Positions 8,961 through 16,267 of a stretch of DNA of 64,000 nucleotides are shown in pieces. The stretch spans positions 159,792 to 223,791 of the forward strand of contig NZ_CABVHY010000008.1 in assembly GCF_902497875.1 (NCBI RefSeq), written 5' to 3'. Each line of letters begins with the position of its first letter. The stretch's first letter is position 1. Both the position numbers and the translations under genes were made by a program. This DNA is from Pseudomonas fluorescens. GTDB taxonomy: Bacteria; Pseudomonadota; Gammaproteobacteria; Pseudomonadales; Pseudomonadaceae. The notes below the pieces were generated by a model. That model did no database searches. It had not been told where the DNA came from and saw only the letters and a list, made by a program, of their open reading frames with translations.

Positions 8961-9078
8961 CCAAGGCCTCACCGCAGCTCTTCATCCGACCAACTTTCTG
9001 AGTACGTGATAGCCGCGTACTCGACCTAACCGCCGTGTTCACCGTCTGGTGCGGGTGCCCACCTGTTAAGAAAGGAAA
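8961..9078 (+). repeat. Array spacer, copy 2
   Basis: Same layout as the first spacer, with the hairpin at 9000-9022. It ends gcccacctgttaagaaagg, an altered form of the toxin-gene 3' end, directly before the next immunity ATG. Confidence 0.75.
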
Positions 9079-9747
9079 ATGATAATGAGAGATCCCCACT
9101 TCGCGTACTTCATAGAGAAATTTGGTGAGGCTACCCACCGAACACCCGTTCCCGAGGCTAGCCTTGCTCAATGGATCGACAAACTCCCCCCTATCTTGCT
9201 GACCTGTTGGCGCGAAGAAGGGTGGGCGGGATATGCAAATGGACGCTTATGGACAGTGAATCCCGATGACTACGAGGACATCAAGGACGCTTGGCTGGAG
9301 GAAACACCACTTGCCACCCTCGATAACTTCCACGTAATTGCCCGCGGCGCCTTCGGCGACCTCTATCTGTGTGGTGAAAGAACCGGGAGAAGTGTCACCA
9401 TTGTCTGCCTTCATAACGAAATACTGGCGCTGAAAAACAATTTGAAGCCTAGCGCCCTCCACGAGCAAGACCTTTCAATTCAATCCTTCTTTGGTTCTCG
9501 TGAGCCAGATGATTTGGACTACCCGGACGCTAATGGCAAATTGCTGTTTGACCGTGCTGTGAAGAAGTACGGCCCGCTGGCACCCGATGAAATGTACGGC
9601 TTCGAACCCGCGCTAGTATTGGGCGGCACTGCCAAGCTGGAGAATCTGCGCCGCCTCAAACTGGATCCGCATTTGCACATCCTGCGGCAGTTCGACAGCC
9701 CGACGCTGCCTTTCTCCGGCGTCGACGTCGACAAGCTCATGAAATAG
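9079..9747 (+). CDS. Tdi-type immunity protein, copy 3
   Basis: A 222-aa GAD-like/DUF1851 protein and the third unit of the array. Its N-terminal 40 residues (MRDPHFAYFIEKFGEATHRT, then PVPEASLAQWIDKL) differ from copies 1-2, while the middle and C-terminal parts are almost the same as copy 2. This is a mosaic pattern that suggests recombination between units. It has no neighbouring intact toxin of its own and is an extra or orphan immunity gene. Confidence 0.85.
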   Translation: MIMRDPHFAYFIEKFGEATHRTPVPEASLAQWIDKLPPILLTCWREEGWAGYANGRLWTVNPDDYEDIKDAWLEETPLATLDNFHVIARGAFGDLYLCGERTGRSVTIVCLHNEILALKNNLKPSALHEQDLSIQSFFGSREPDDLDYPDANGKLLFDRAVKKYGPLAPDEMYGFEPALVLGGTAKLENLRRLKLDPHLHILRQFDSPTLPFSGVDVDKLMK

Positions 9748-9865
9748 CCAAGGCCTCACCGCTGCTCTTCATCTGACCAACTTTCTGAGTACGTGATAGT
9801 CGCGTACTCGACCTAACCGCCGTGCTCACCGTTTGGTGCGGATGCCCACATGGCAAGAAAGGAAA
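9748..9865 (+). repeat. Array spacer, copy 3
   Basis: Same spacer as before, with the hairpin at 9787-9809. It ends gatgcccacatggcaagaaagg, the toxin-gene tail, before copy 4. Confidence 0.75.
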
Positions 9866-10534
9866 ATGATAATGAGAGATCCCCATTTCGAGTACTTCAT
9901 AGAGAAATTTGGTGAGGCCACCCACAGCACACCCGTTCCCGAGGCTAGCCTTGCTTATTGGGCCGACAAGCTCCCCCCCATCCTGCTGACTTATTGGCGC
10001 GAAGAGGGATGGGCGGGATATGCGGATGGGCGCCTGTGGACGGTGAACCCTGATGATTACGAAGATATAAAGGACGCTTGGCTGGAGGAAACGCCACTTG
10101 CCACCCTCGATAACTTCCACGTAATTGCCCGTGATGCCTTTGGCGACCTCTACTTATGCGGTGAAAGAACGGGCGCAAGCGTCACCATCGTCTGTCTCCA
10201 CAATGAAATACTCGCATTGAAAAACCAACTCAAGCCCAGACCCTTACACGATCATGATCCATCCATTCAAGCGCTATTCGGTGTTGCCAAATTAGAAAAA
10301 TGTGACTACCCGGACACCAACGGAAAACTGCTGTTTGACCGTGCTGTGAAGAAGTACGGCCCGCTGGCCCCCGATGAAATGTACGGCTTCGAGCCCGCAC
10401 TTGTATTGGGCGGCAGCCCCACGTTGGAAAACCTGCGTCGTCTCAAGCTGGATCCGCACCTGCACATCCTGCGCCAGTTCGACAGCCCGACGCTGCCTTT
10501 CTCCAGCGTCGACGTCGACAAGCTCATGAAATAG
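9866..10534 (+). CDS. Tdi-type immunity protein, copy 4
   Basis: A 222-aa GAD-like/DUF1851 protein, the last unit of block 1. It carries its own version of the variable middle segment (about residues 107-145: KNQLKPRPLHDHDPSIQALF, then GVAKLEKCDYPD) and the variant ending GGSPTLENLRRL in place of GGTAKLENLRRL. The rest is nearly the same as the other copies. The changes are concentrated in a part that could contact a variable toxin. An in-frame start at 9833 is possible but reads through relic sequence, so ATG 9866 is preferred. Confidence 0.85.
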   Translation: MIMRDPHFEYFIEKFGEATHSTPVPEASLAYWADKLPPILLTYWREEGWAGYADGRLWTVNPDDYEDIKDAWLEETPLATLDNFHVIARDAFGDLYLCGERTGASVTIVCLHNEILALKNQLKPRPLHDHDPSIQALFGVAKLEKCDYPDTNGKLLFDRAVKKYGPLAPDEMYGFEPALVLGGSPTLENLRRLKLDPHLHILRQFDSPTLPFSSVDVDKLMK

Positions 10535-10651
10535 CCAAGGCCTCACCGCTGCTCTTCATCTGACCAACTTTCTGAGTACGTGATAGTCGCGTACTCGACC
10601 TAACCGCCGTGTTCGCTGTTTGGTGCGGTACGTGCATGGCCTGGTCAGCCG
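10535..10651 (+). pseudogene. Array spacer copy 4 with longer vgrG relic
   Basis: Contains the hairpin (10574-10596). The vgrG-like relic is longer here: ccgccgtgttcgctg, then gtgcggtacgtgcatggcctggtcagccgg, comparable to vgrG 2654-2716 (PAVLTIWH to RYVHGLVSR). There is a gap of about 20 bases in the relic. Confidence 0.7.
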
Positions 10652-10659
10652 GTAAGTTG

Positions 10660-10728
10660 GAGAGAAAAGGTTCGGACAAAGATAAAATGAACGTGAAACT
10701 TCAAAAGTGTCCAGGGTTGAAAAAATGA
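10660..10728 (+). pseudogene. C-terminal tail of a lost, divergent Tde-type toxin
   Basis: One frame reads ...GSDKDKMNVKLQKCPGLKK-stop. It aligns with the last residues of the intact toxin, GSDMMNVELTICPPGKKGK-stop. The stop (10726-10728) overlaps the ATG of the next gene exactly as the intact toxin overlaps its immunity gene. This is best read as the 3' footprint of a toxin gene that was deleted while its immunity gene stayed. Confidence 0.7.
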
Positions 10729-11459
10729 ACGAACTAATAGAATTTATCATCGATGAGAATGGCGAACCAACGACGTTCAAACTTTTCAATGCGCACGAAC
10801 TAGGCACTTTACCCGCCACGCTTCCAAATCAATTGATCGAGCTCTACCAGGCTTACGGTCGTTGCATTCTGCAAGGCGGTCGGCTACAAAGATGCCACCC
10901 AAACGATTTCAAAGGTGTTCTTTCACTCGCCCTCGGCGACGACGAAGATTTTAATCAATTCAATTGCCACGCTTTCGCCTATACTGCGTTTGGAACTATC
11001 TACTTCTATCAAGACTCCTTCGGCTGCGGAGACGTCGATCTGCTAGAAGGCCGTTTATGCAACACCAACTTCACATCACCCAAAGACCCAAACTCCAACT
11101 TTGATAACACAATAGATTTACCTTTTGCACTTGACCATGAGGATCTGGACTTTTTTGACATCAACGACAAACCGCTGTTCTCTCGCGCAAAGAAAAAACT
11201 TGGCAGCTTGGAAATAGGTGAGTGCTACGGATTTGTCCCTGCCCTTTCAATTGCAGGAGTAGCAGAGTTAAAATATCTAAAACGCTTAAGAGCAACTGAG
11301 CACTTCACTATAATTTCTCAAACATGTCAAATTCAACTCATTGATGTTCTGAACCACGAAAAGCCTGCAGTAATCCGAAGAACAATAAATAATGCAAGCA
11401 AAGACCTGAACCCAGATGATTTATTTCATGCTGATCCAAAAGGTGCCGACGGACTTTAA
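10725..11459 (+). CDS. Divergent Tdi-like (GAD-like/DUF1851) orphan immunity protein
   Basis: A 244-aa protein, more AT-rich than the array copies. It is a distant homologue: GECYGFVPALSIAG lines up with DEMYGFEPALVLGG, LKYLKRLRATEHFTIISQ with LENLRRLKLDPHLHILRQ, and INDKPLFSRAKKKLG with NGKLLFDRAVKKYG. The C-terminus is about 25 residues longer than in the array copies. It follows the footprint of a divergent Tde-type toxin with an ATGA overlap, so it is probably the antidote to a toxin no longer present. ATG 10725 was chosen over GTG 10707 because of this overlap. Confidence 0.72.
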   Translation: MNELIEFIIDENGEPTTFKLFNAHELGTLPATLPNQLIELYQAYGRCILQGGRLQRCHPNDFKGVLSLALGDDEDFNQFNCHAFAYTAFGTIYFYQDSFGCGDVDLLEGRLCNTNFTSPKDPNSNFDNTIDLPFALDHEDLDFFDINDKPLFSRAKKKLGSLEIGECYGFVPALSIAGVAELKYLKRLRATEHFTIISQTCQIQLIDVLNHEKPAVIRRTINNASKDLNPDDLFHADPKGADGL

Positions 11460-11486
11460 CAGTACGAATATATAGGGAGATGTCAT

Positions 11487-12500
11487 ATGAAAACCTCCAA
11501 AAAAACACCTATAACCTTTGGCTCAGGCGCCGCAATAAATGATGAAATGCTTTATGTCACATCTTTTATTGATGCCATTGCCCCTGAAATCAACCACACT
11601 CGAATGTTTGTTCTAAACCTTGCACTGCCAGGACTTTGGTTTCATCACGACATCATTGACAAGACCGTAGTTTCAGTAGCGGTACGCCCTGCATCAGATG
11701 CAAAGCCAAGAGTGGCGTACGCTTTATGCACTGATGGAACTGTTGAAACATACAATTCAAATAGCACGCTTAATGAGGCAATTCCAATGCGTGAAAATGC
11801 AGGCTCACTGAGCAGCATCACCCACATAGGAAATAGAACATATGCTTGCGGCGCAGAAAATCAAATTTTTTATCGTAGCAACAACTTCTGGGAAGAAACA
11901 GGCGTAAGCTTTAGAGATGACGCCGTGAACATCTTAAAAGAAATTGCAACCGAAATAAAATCAGGAAAAGAATTAAACATCCTTGAGCTTACAAAAAAAA
12001 CACGAACTCTTACATTATTCGAATGCATCAAAGGCACTAGCGAAAACAACATATACACATGCGGAACAAATGGTATGGTTTTACACTGGAATGGCCATGA
12101 ATGGCAGCAAAGCCAGAGTGGGACACGGCAACACCTGCATGACATCCACTGCGTCACACCCGATGACATTATAATGTGCGGGCATAACGGAGTAGTGATT
12201 AGAGGAAATCACACTAACGGTTTCCGAAGAATGCCAATTGAGAAAACCGACATCAATTTTTGGTCTGTCAGACTATTCAACAAATCACTGTATTTAGGAT
12301 CGACATCAGGGCTATTTTGCGTCACTAAAAATACTTTAATCAAAGCTAGCTTCGGCACTATAACCTTACCTAGTCAATACAGCATTGAATCCATTGACAC
12401 AACCGACAATACATTGTGGGTTATCACTAATAAATTTATTCTTCGATTAAACACCGGCACCTGGAAAATTATTGAACTCCCTGACAACGATCAACTATGA
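11487..12500 (+). CDS. Beta-propeller-like protein of unknown role, paralogue 1
   Basis: A 337-aa protein, AT-rich, with a clear ribosome site (agggag). It has no signal peptide. Several repeats of about 40-50 residues carry the pattern IYTCGTNGMVLHWNGHEWQQ and IIMCGHNGVVIRG: short strands, a Gly pair, an aromatic residue and a Trp. This suggests a beta-propeller. It is homologous to the next gene (12618-13598). The position within an immunity bank makes an immunity function likely, but no toxin partner is visible. I do not recognise a named family. Confidence 0.6.
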   Translation: MKTSKKTPITFGSGAAINDEMLYVTSFIDAIAPEINHTRMFVLNLALPGLWFHHDIIDKTVVSVAVRPASDAKPRVAYALCTDGTVETYNSNSTLNEAIPMRENAGSLSSITHIGNRTYACGAENQIFYRSNNFWEETGVSFRDDAVNILKEIATEIKSGKELNILELTKKTRTLTLFECIKGTSENNIYTCGTNGMVLHWNGHEWQQSQSGTRQHLHDIHCVTPDDIIMCGHNGVVIRGNHTNGFRRMPIEKTDINFWSVRLFNKSLYLGSTSGLFCVTKNTLIKASFGTITLPSQYSIESIDTTDNTLWVITNKFILRLNTGTWKIIELPDNDQL

Positions 12501-12534
12501 ATAATTACTTCACATTGCCATTCTTATTTACTAA

Positions 12535-12621
12535 AATTCTCACCACGCAAAACAGGACGCCTACATCTTCGCCCAGCCTCGCGACATCCGGCGGGTGATT
12601 GTTAAGGAGATGCAACGATGA
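12535..12621 (+). pseudogene. C-terminal tail of a lost toxin or effector gene
   Basis: An open stretch of 28 codons before the next gene reads ...QDAYIFAQPRDIRRVIVKEM, then QR-stop. It is GC-rich compared with the AT-rich genes on both sides, and its stop overlaps the ATG of the next gene (ATGA). That is the same junction as in the intact toxin-immunity pair. I infer the preserved 3' end of a deleted effector; its family is not recognisable from so few residues. Confidence 0.5.
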
Positions 12622-13598
12622 CCATGAAACAGAGTAAAAAATTAACCATGAATACCGGCTCAGCAATTACTAGAGACATGTACTATATGTCATGCTCATT
12701 TGCTGGCTCCTCACTGGACGAACCTTACTCTAGACTTTTTTTCTATCAGGATAAAAACAAGGACAAGTGGTTCTATCATGACCAGCAAAACTGGCACGTG
12801 GTTTCGACCTGCTTCCCGCCACCAATCACTGGGGAAGTGCGGAAGGTGTATGCATTGAGCGAAGAGGGGGATATTGAATGCTTTAGTAGAGAAGCCACGA
12901 TCACCGAAAAAATAAAAGATGCAGGACTGGAGCCTTCCAGTAAATTCTATGGATACGTCAATAAAATCAATCATATAGATGGCAATTTGTATGTTTGTGG
13001 CCACAGAGGGCAAATTTACAAGAAAAACAAATTGACCTGGGAGCACTTTGATGACGGAATCCTCCAAACAGAAAAATTGATTCCAGACGATGCCGACCTG
13101 AGCTTCAGAGAAAAAATAAGAAATTCAGTCAACAGCACCTTGGATCTATTTGATATTAATGGCTCCAGAAACAACATTTACACCGTAGGAAACAACGGAT
13201 TTATTGCGCACCACAACGGCATCAACTGGCTCACCCTGGCAAAACTTACTGCCGCCGACCTTCATTGCGCACACCTTACCCAAACAGACGTCGTCTGGAT
13301 AGTAGGTTCGCAAGGCACTGTACTTAATGGCAGTGCAGACCTGGGATTCAAAGTACTTACTCGCAAAATGCTAGACTCAGATTTTTATTCAATAACAGAA
13401 TTCCAAGGACGTATGTTTATTGGTGCTAGCGATGGAATTTACACTTTCCACAACAGTATTTTAAGCAAGCTCAATATTGCCGTAAAAGAAGTAAGCAGCA
13501 TCGAGTCTAAAGACGGGGTTCTGTGGGTGCTTTCATCTGAAAAACTGCTGCGCTTTGATGGTCAAACATGGGAAGAGTTTAAGCATATCGACAATTGA
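12618..13598 (+). CDS. Beta-propeller-like protein of unknown role, paralogue 2
   Basis: A 326-aa paralogue of the preceding protein. Both begin with SKK, then a TGSAI/GSGAAI motif, and share the repeats YVCGHRGQIYKKN, NNIYTVGNNGFIAHHNGINW and VWIVGSQGTVLNG. The predicted fold is a beta-propeller of five to seven blades; the number cannot be fixed by eye. The start ATG 12618 has a good aaggag site and overlaps the stop of a toxin-like tail, which argues that it is the immunity partner of a lost effector. Two diverged paralogues suggest two related lost toxins. Confidence 0.6.
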   Translation: MTMKQSKKLTMNTGSAITRDMYYMSCSFAGSSLDEPYSRLFFYQDKNKDKWFYHDQQNWHVVSTCFPPPITGEVRKVYALSEEGDIECFSREATITEKIKDAGLEPSSKFYGYVNKINHIDGNLYVCGHRGQIYKKNKLTWEHFDDGILQTEKLIPDDADLSFREKIRNSVNSTLDLFDINGSRNNIYTVGNNGFIAHHNGINWLTLAKLTAADLHCAHLTQTDVVWIVGSQGTVLNGSADLGFKVLTRKMLDSDFYSITEFQGRMFIGASDGIYTFHNSILSKLNIAVKEVSSIESKDGVLWVLSSEKLLRFDGQTWEEFKHIDN

Positions 13599-13606
13599 CG
13601 CGATGA

Positions 13607-13848
13607 ATTTTTTGCGTTCGCTTGTGTCCAGGCCGAGGTGATAACGGGAGCCTCACGGCCGAGGAATGCCTGCTCTACACCTTTGAACACCGCCGACGGC
13701 CATCGGGTGATCCGCACCGACCGCGTGCAAGGGCTGGGCACCCTCCCCCGAACCTTGAAAATGCAATCGCACGCGGTGATGGCTCGGACATGATGAATGT
13801 GGAATTGAAAATTTGCCCACCTGGCAAGAAAGGAAGAAAACGATGAGA
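13607..13848 (+). pseudogene. Hybrid relic: hcp-vgrG leader, vgrG fragment, toxin tail
   Basis: Three pieces are joined. First, 13607-13632 resembles the hcp-vgrG intergenic region (tgcgttcgct...gtccaggcc versus 2422-2443). Second, about 13650-13760 matches vgrG 2963-3070 (EEGLLYTFEHRADGHRLIHT) with small deletions that break the frame. Third, about 13760-13848 matches the last 25 codons of the toxin gene (NAVARGDGSDMMNVEL...GKKGK). The internal junctions mark deletions of most of vgrG, DUF2169, the PAAR-like gene and the toxin. It leads straight into an immunity gene. Confidence 0.8.
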
Positions 13849-14505
13849 GACCCGGATTTTGCTTTTTTCATTGAGAATTTTGGTGAAGCTACCCACCGAA
13901 CACCCGTTCCCGAGGCCAGCCTTGCTCATTGGGCCGACAAGCTCCCCCCCAGCCTGCTGACTTATTGGCGCGAAGAGGGCTGGGCGGGATATGCAAATGG
14001 GCGCCTGTGGACCGTGAACCCTGATGATTACGAGGACATCAAGGACGCTTGGCTAGAGGAGACGCCACTTTCCACCCTCGATACATTTCACGTAATTGCC
14101 CGGACTGCCTTCGGCAAGCTTTATTTGTGTGGTGAAAGAACGGGCGCAAGCGTCACCATCGTCTGTCACCACAATGAAATACTCGCACTGAAAAGCAAAC
14201 TGAGACCAAAGCCCTTAAGTGACCAGGATTTTTCCATCAAGGCACTTTTCGGCGTTGTCGAAGTTGATAGGGTCGACTATCCGGACATAAACGGCAAACT
14301 GCTGTTTGACCGTGCTGTGAAGAAGTACGGCCCGCTGGCACCCGATGAAATGTACGGCTTCGAGCCCGCGCTGGTGTTGGGCGGCACTGCCAAGCTGGAG
14401 AATCTGCGCCGCCTCAAACTGGATCCGCATTTGCACATCCTGCGCCAGTTCGACAGCCCGACGCTGCCTTTCTCCAGCGTCGACTTCGACAAGCTCATGA
14501 AATAG
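13843..14505 (+). CDS. Tdi-type immunity protein, copy 5
   Basis: A 220-aa GAD-like/DUF1851 protein and the first gene of the second array block. It follows the hybrid relic and uses ATG 13843 behind a ggaag site. Its own variable segment reads KSKLRPKPLSDQDFSIKALF, then GVVEVDRVDYPDINGKLLF, while the last 70 residues are almost the same as in copies 1-4. The relic upstream shows that a complete vgrG-to-toxin cassette once stood in front of it. Confidence 0.85.
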   Translation: MRDPDFAFFIENFGEATHRTPVPEASLAHWADKLPPSLLTYWREEGWAGYANGRLWTVNPDDYEDIKDAWLEETPLSTLDTFHVIARTAFGKLYLCGERTGASVTIVCHHNEILALKSKLRPKPLSDQDFSIKALFGVVEVDRVDYPDINGKLLFDRAVKKYGPLAPDEMYGFEPALVLGGTAKLENLRRLKLDPHLHILRQFDSPTLPFSSVDFDKLMK

Positions 14506-14623
14506 CCAAGGCCTCACCGCTGCGCTTCATCTGACCAACTTTCCGAGTACGTGATAGCCGCGTACTCGACCTAACCGCCGTGCTCACCGTCTGGTGCGAG
14601 TGCCCACATAGCAAGAAAGGAAA
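14506..14623 (+). repeat. Array spacer, copy 5 (block 2)
   Basis: Same spacer as in block 1 and the same length, with the hairpin at 14545-14567. It ends gtgcccacatagcaagaaagg before the next ATG. The distance between the stops of copies 5 and 6 (14505 and 15292) is again exactly 787. Confidence 0.75.
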
Positions 14624-15292
14624 ATGATAATGAGAGATCCCCACTTCGCGTACTTCATTGAGAATTTTGGCGAAGCTACCCAGCGCACGCCCGTTACTGA
14701 AGCCTATCTGGCCCAATGGGCCGACAAGCTCCCCCCCGTCTTACTGACCTGCTGGCGTGAAGAAGGTTGGGCGGGATATGCAAACGGCCGCCTTTGGACA
14801 GTCAATCCCGATGATTACGAGGACATCAAAGACGCTTGGCTGGAGAAAACACCACTTGCCACTCTCGATAACTTTCACGTAATTGCCCGCGGCGCCTTCG
14901 GCGACCTCTACTTATGTGGCGAAAAGACAGGGGCAAGCGTTACCATCATTTGCCTTCACAACGAAATACTGGCGCTAAAGAACCAATTGAAACCTAAACC
15001 TCTTCACGAACAGGACACTTCCATTCAGGCACTGTTCGGCACCGCTGAAGTTGATGACTTTGACTACTCGGATACCAACGGCAAACTGCTGTTTGACCGT
15101 GCTGTGAAGAAGTACGGCCCACTGGCACCCGATGAAATGTACGGTTTCGAGCCCGCACTTGTATTGGGCGGCAGCCCCACACTGGAAAACCTGCGTCGCC
15201 TCAAACTGGATCCGCATTTGCACATCCTTCGGCAGTTCGACAGCCCGACGCTGCCTTTCTCCGGTGTCGACTTCGACAAGCTCATGAAATAG
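14624..15292 (+). CDS. Tdi-type immunity protein, copy 6
   Basis: A 222-aa GAD-like/DUF1851 protein, the second unit of block 2. It shares the GGSPTLENLRRL variant with copy 4, and its variable middle (KPLHEQDTSIQALFGTAEVD, then DFDYSDTNGKLLF) is unique. The mixture of shared and private segments among six copies suggests shuffling between units. Its toxin is not present apart from the intact effector at 6231, so it is an extra or orphan immunity gene. Confidence 0.85.
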   Translation: MIMRDPHFAYFIENFGEATQRTPVTEAYLAQWADKLPPVLLTCWREEGWAGYANGRLWTVNPDDYEDIKDAWLEKTPLATLDNFHVIARGAFGDLYLCGEKTGASVTIICLHNEILALKNQLKPKPLHEQDTSIQALFGTAEVDDFDYSDTNGKLLFDRAVKKYGPLAPDEMYGFEPALVLGGSPTLENLRRLKLDPHLHILRQFDSPTLPFSGVDFDKLMK

Positions 15293-15504
15293 CCAAGGAC
15301 GGCGACTGTGCACACGCCTTACCGCAGCTCTTCATCTGACCAACTTTCTGAGTACGTGATAGCCGCGTACTCGAGCCAGCCACTGTGTTCGCTGTCTGGC
15401 ACGGTGAGGCGCCAGTGCGGTACGTGTACGCCACGTCAGTATTAATAGGTCTGCAGGCGCAAAACCAGGACAAACTTACAAATCTCTAACCAAGTAGGCA
15501 CACA
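15293..15504 (+). pseudogene. Spacer copy 6 with in-frame vgrG relic
   Basis: Contains an inserted segment (gacggcgactgtgcacacgcc), the hairpin (15350-15372) and a vgrG relic. The relic still reads in frame as ATVFAVWHGEAPVRYVY (15379-15429), comparable to VgrG PAVLTIWHAETPVRYVH. The frame then runs on to a stop near 15489, just before the next gene. This is the best preserved proof that the spacers derive from a vgrG gene. Confidence 0.75.
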
Positions 15505-15939
15505 ATGGAATCTACATTAACTCCAGAGCAGATTGAAAAAATCGGTAACCTTTCAAAAGAAGGGCGTGAATACTGGAAAAAAAATCAACTCAATGAGGCT
15601 GAGTCATCTTTTCTAAGAGCATGGGAGATTATCCCACACCCAAAATCGTCACTTGACTACTCTCAAAGTCTCGCAAGAGGCCTCGTGTCTTTCTTTAAGG
15701 AGACTAAGCAATACGAAAAAGCTAAAGTTTGGTTAGCTGTGATGCGTGACTTGTACCTCCCGCAACCCAGCGACTATGTAGAATTTATTGCAGCAACCGT
15801 CCACTTTGATGCTGGCGAAACCTCTATTGCATACCAATTTTTTGACCAACAGTTTAAGAAGTATGGAAAAAGACCATTTATAGACGAAGATAAAAAATAC
15901 CTAAACTTTTATCTTGCACAAAAGAAGGGAAGAAAATGA
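15505..15939 (+). CDS. Small TPR-like protein, probable immunity protein
   Basis: A 144-aa AT-rich protein. It is helical with a TPR-like pattern (GREYWKKNQLNEAESSFLRA, then WEIIPHPKSSLDYSQSLARG). Similar small TPR-type proteins occur as immunity genes in polymorphic-toxin loci; this is inference from pattern and position. The stop overlaps the ATG of the next, truncated ORF (ATGA). There is no signal peptide or membrane segment. A cognate toxin is not visible. Confidence 0.55.
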   Translation: MESTLTPEQIEKIGNLSKEGREYWKKNQLNEAESSFLRAWEIIPHPKSSLDYSQSLARGLVSFFKETKQYEKAKVWLAVMRDLYLPQPSDYVEFIAATVHFDAGETSIAYQFFDQQFKKYGKRPFIDEDKKYLNFYLAQKKGRK

Positions 15940-16106
15940 ATCTCCCTGACAGGGTTTACGAAAACATAACCACCTCATCAGAGAAAGGCAATATCCTTTA
16001 TGACGAATCGGCATTCGAACAAGCGATTTCAAAGTGGTCACAAGCACTAAATATACTAGCCAAGGACGGCGACTGTGCACACGCCTCACCGCTGCTGTTC
16101 ATCTGA
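15936..16106 (+). pseudogene. Truncated ORF cut at the repeat boundary
   Basis: Starts at an ATG overlapping the previous stop and reads MNLPDRVYENITTSSEKGNI, then LYDESAFEQAISKWSQALNIL. It then runs into the array spacer (from ctagccaaggacggcgactg, about 16059) and stops at codon 57. The first 42 codons look like a genuine TPR-like protein similar in style to its neighbour. The rest was replaced by the repeat. The junction falls at the same tagccaagg point where spacers begin after immunity genes. Confidence 0.65.
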
Positions 16107-16144
16107 CCAACTTTCTGAGTACGTGATAGTCGCGTACTCGACCT
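16060..16144 (+). repeat. Array spacer, copy 7
   Basis: agccaaggacggcgactgtg, then cacacgcctcaccgctgctg and the hairpin (16117-16139), ending at tcgacct. It is the same element as spacer 6 but without an immunity gene of the Tdi type on its left side and without a visible vgrG relic on its right. Confidence 0.75.
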
Positions 16145-16267
16145 AAGTTTGACGATAGAAACAAAGCACACATTAATATTTGGATGCCGCAATTGCTCAA
16201 ATGCTCGCATGGTCTAAATGCAAGGGACACATATGACAACCAGACACAAAGCACAATGGATCACTGA
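16145..16267 (+). pseudogene. Candidate toxin tail before the 16233 gene
   Basis: Directly after the spacer one frame is open and reads KFDDRNKAHINIWMPQLLKC, then SHGLNARDTY and on to a stop at 16265-16267. It overlaps the next gene start by about 35 bases. It may be the end of another deleted toxin; without a match this stays tentative. Confidence 0.3.

Larger units (their letters stand above)
7488..10634 (+). repeat. 787-bp tandem array of immunity units, block 1 (4 units)
   Basis: The stops of four consecutive immunity genes are at 8173, 8960, 9747 and 10534, exactly 787 bases apart each time. Each unit contains the end of the toxin gene (a form of tgcccacctggcaagaaagg), one immunity gene and a conserved spacer with a vgrG relic and hairpin. 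Spacers keep their length while bases differ, which indicates unequal crossing-over or repeated duplication followed by divergence or gene conversion. Unit limits are approximate because the repeat is circular in phase. Confidence 0.92.

Noticed and set aside
13622..13846. Small ORF of 74 codons before immunity copy 5
   Set aside because: It is a chance frame across joined vgrG and toxin relics; described as a pseudogene instead.
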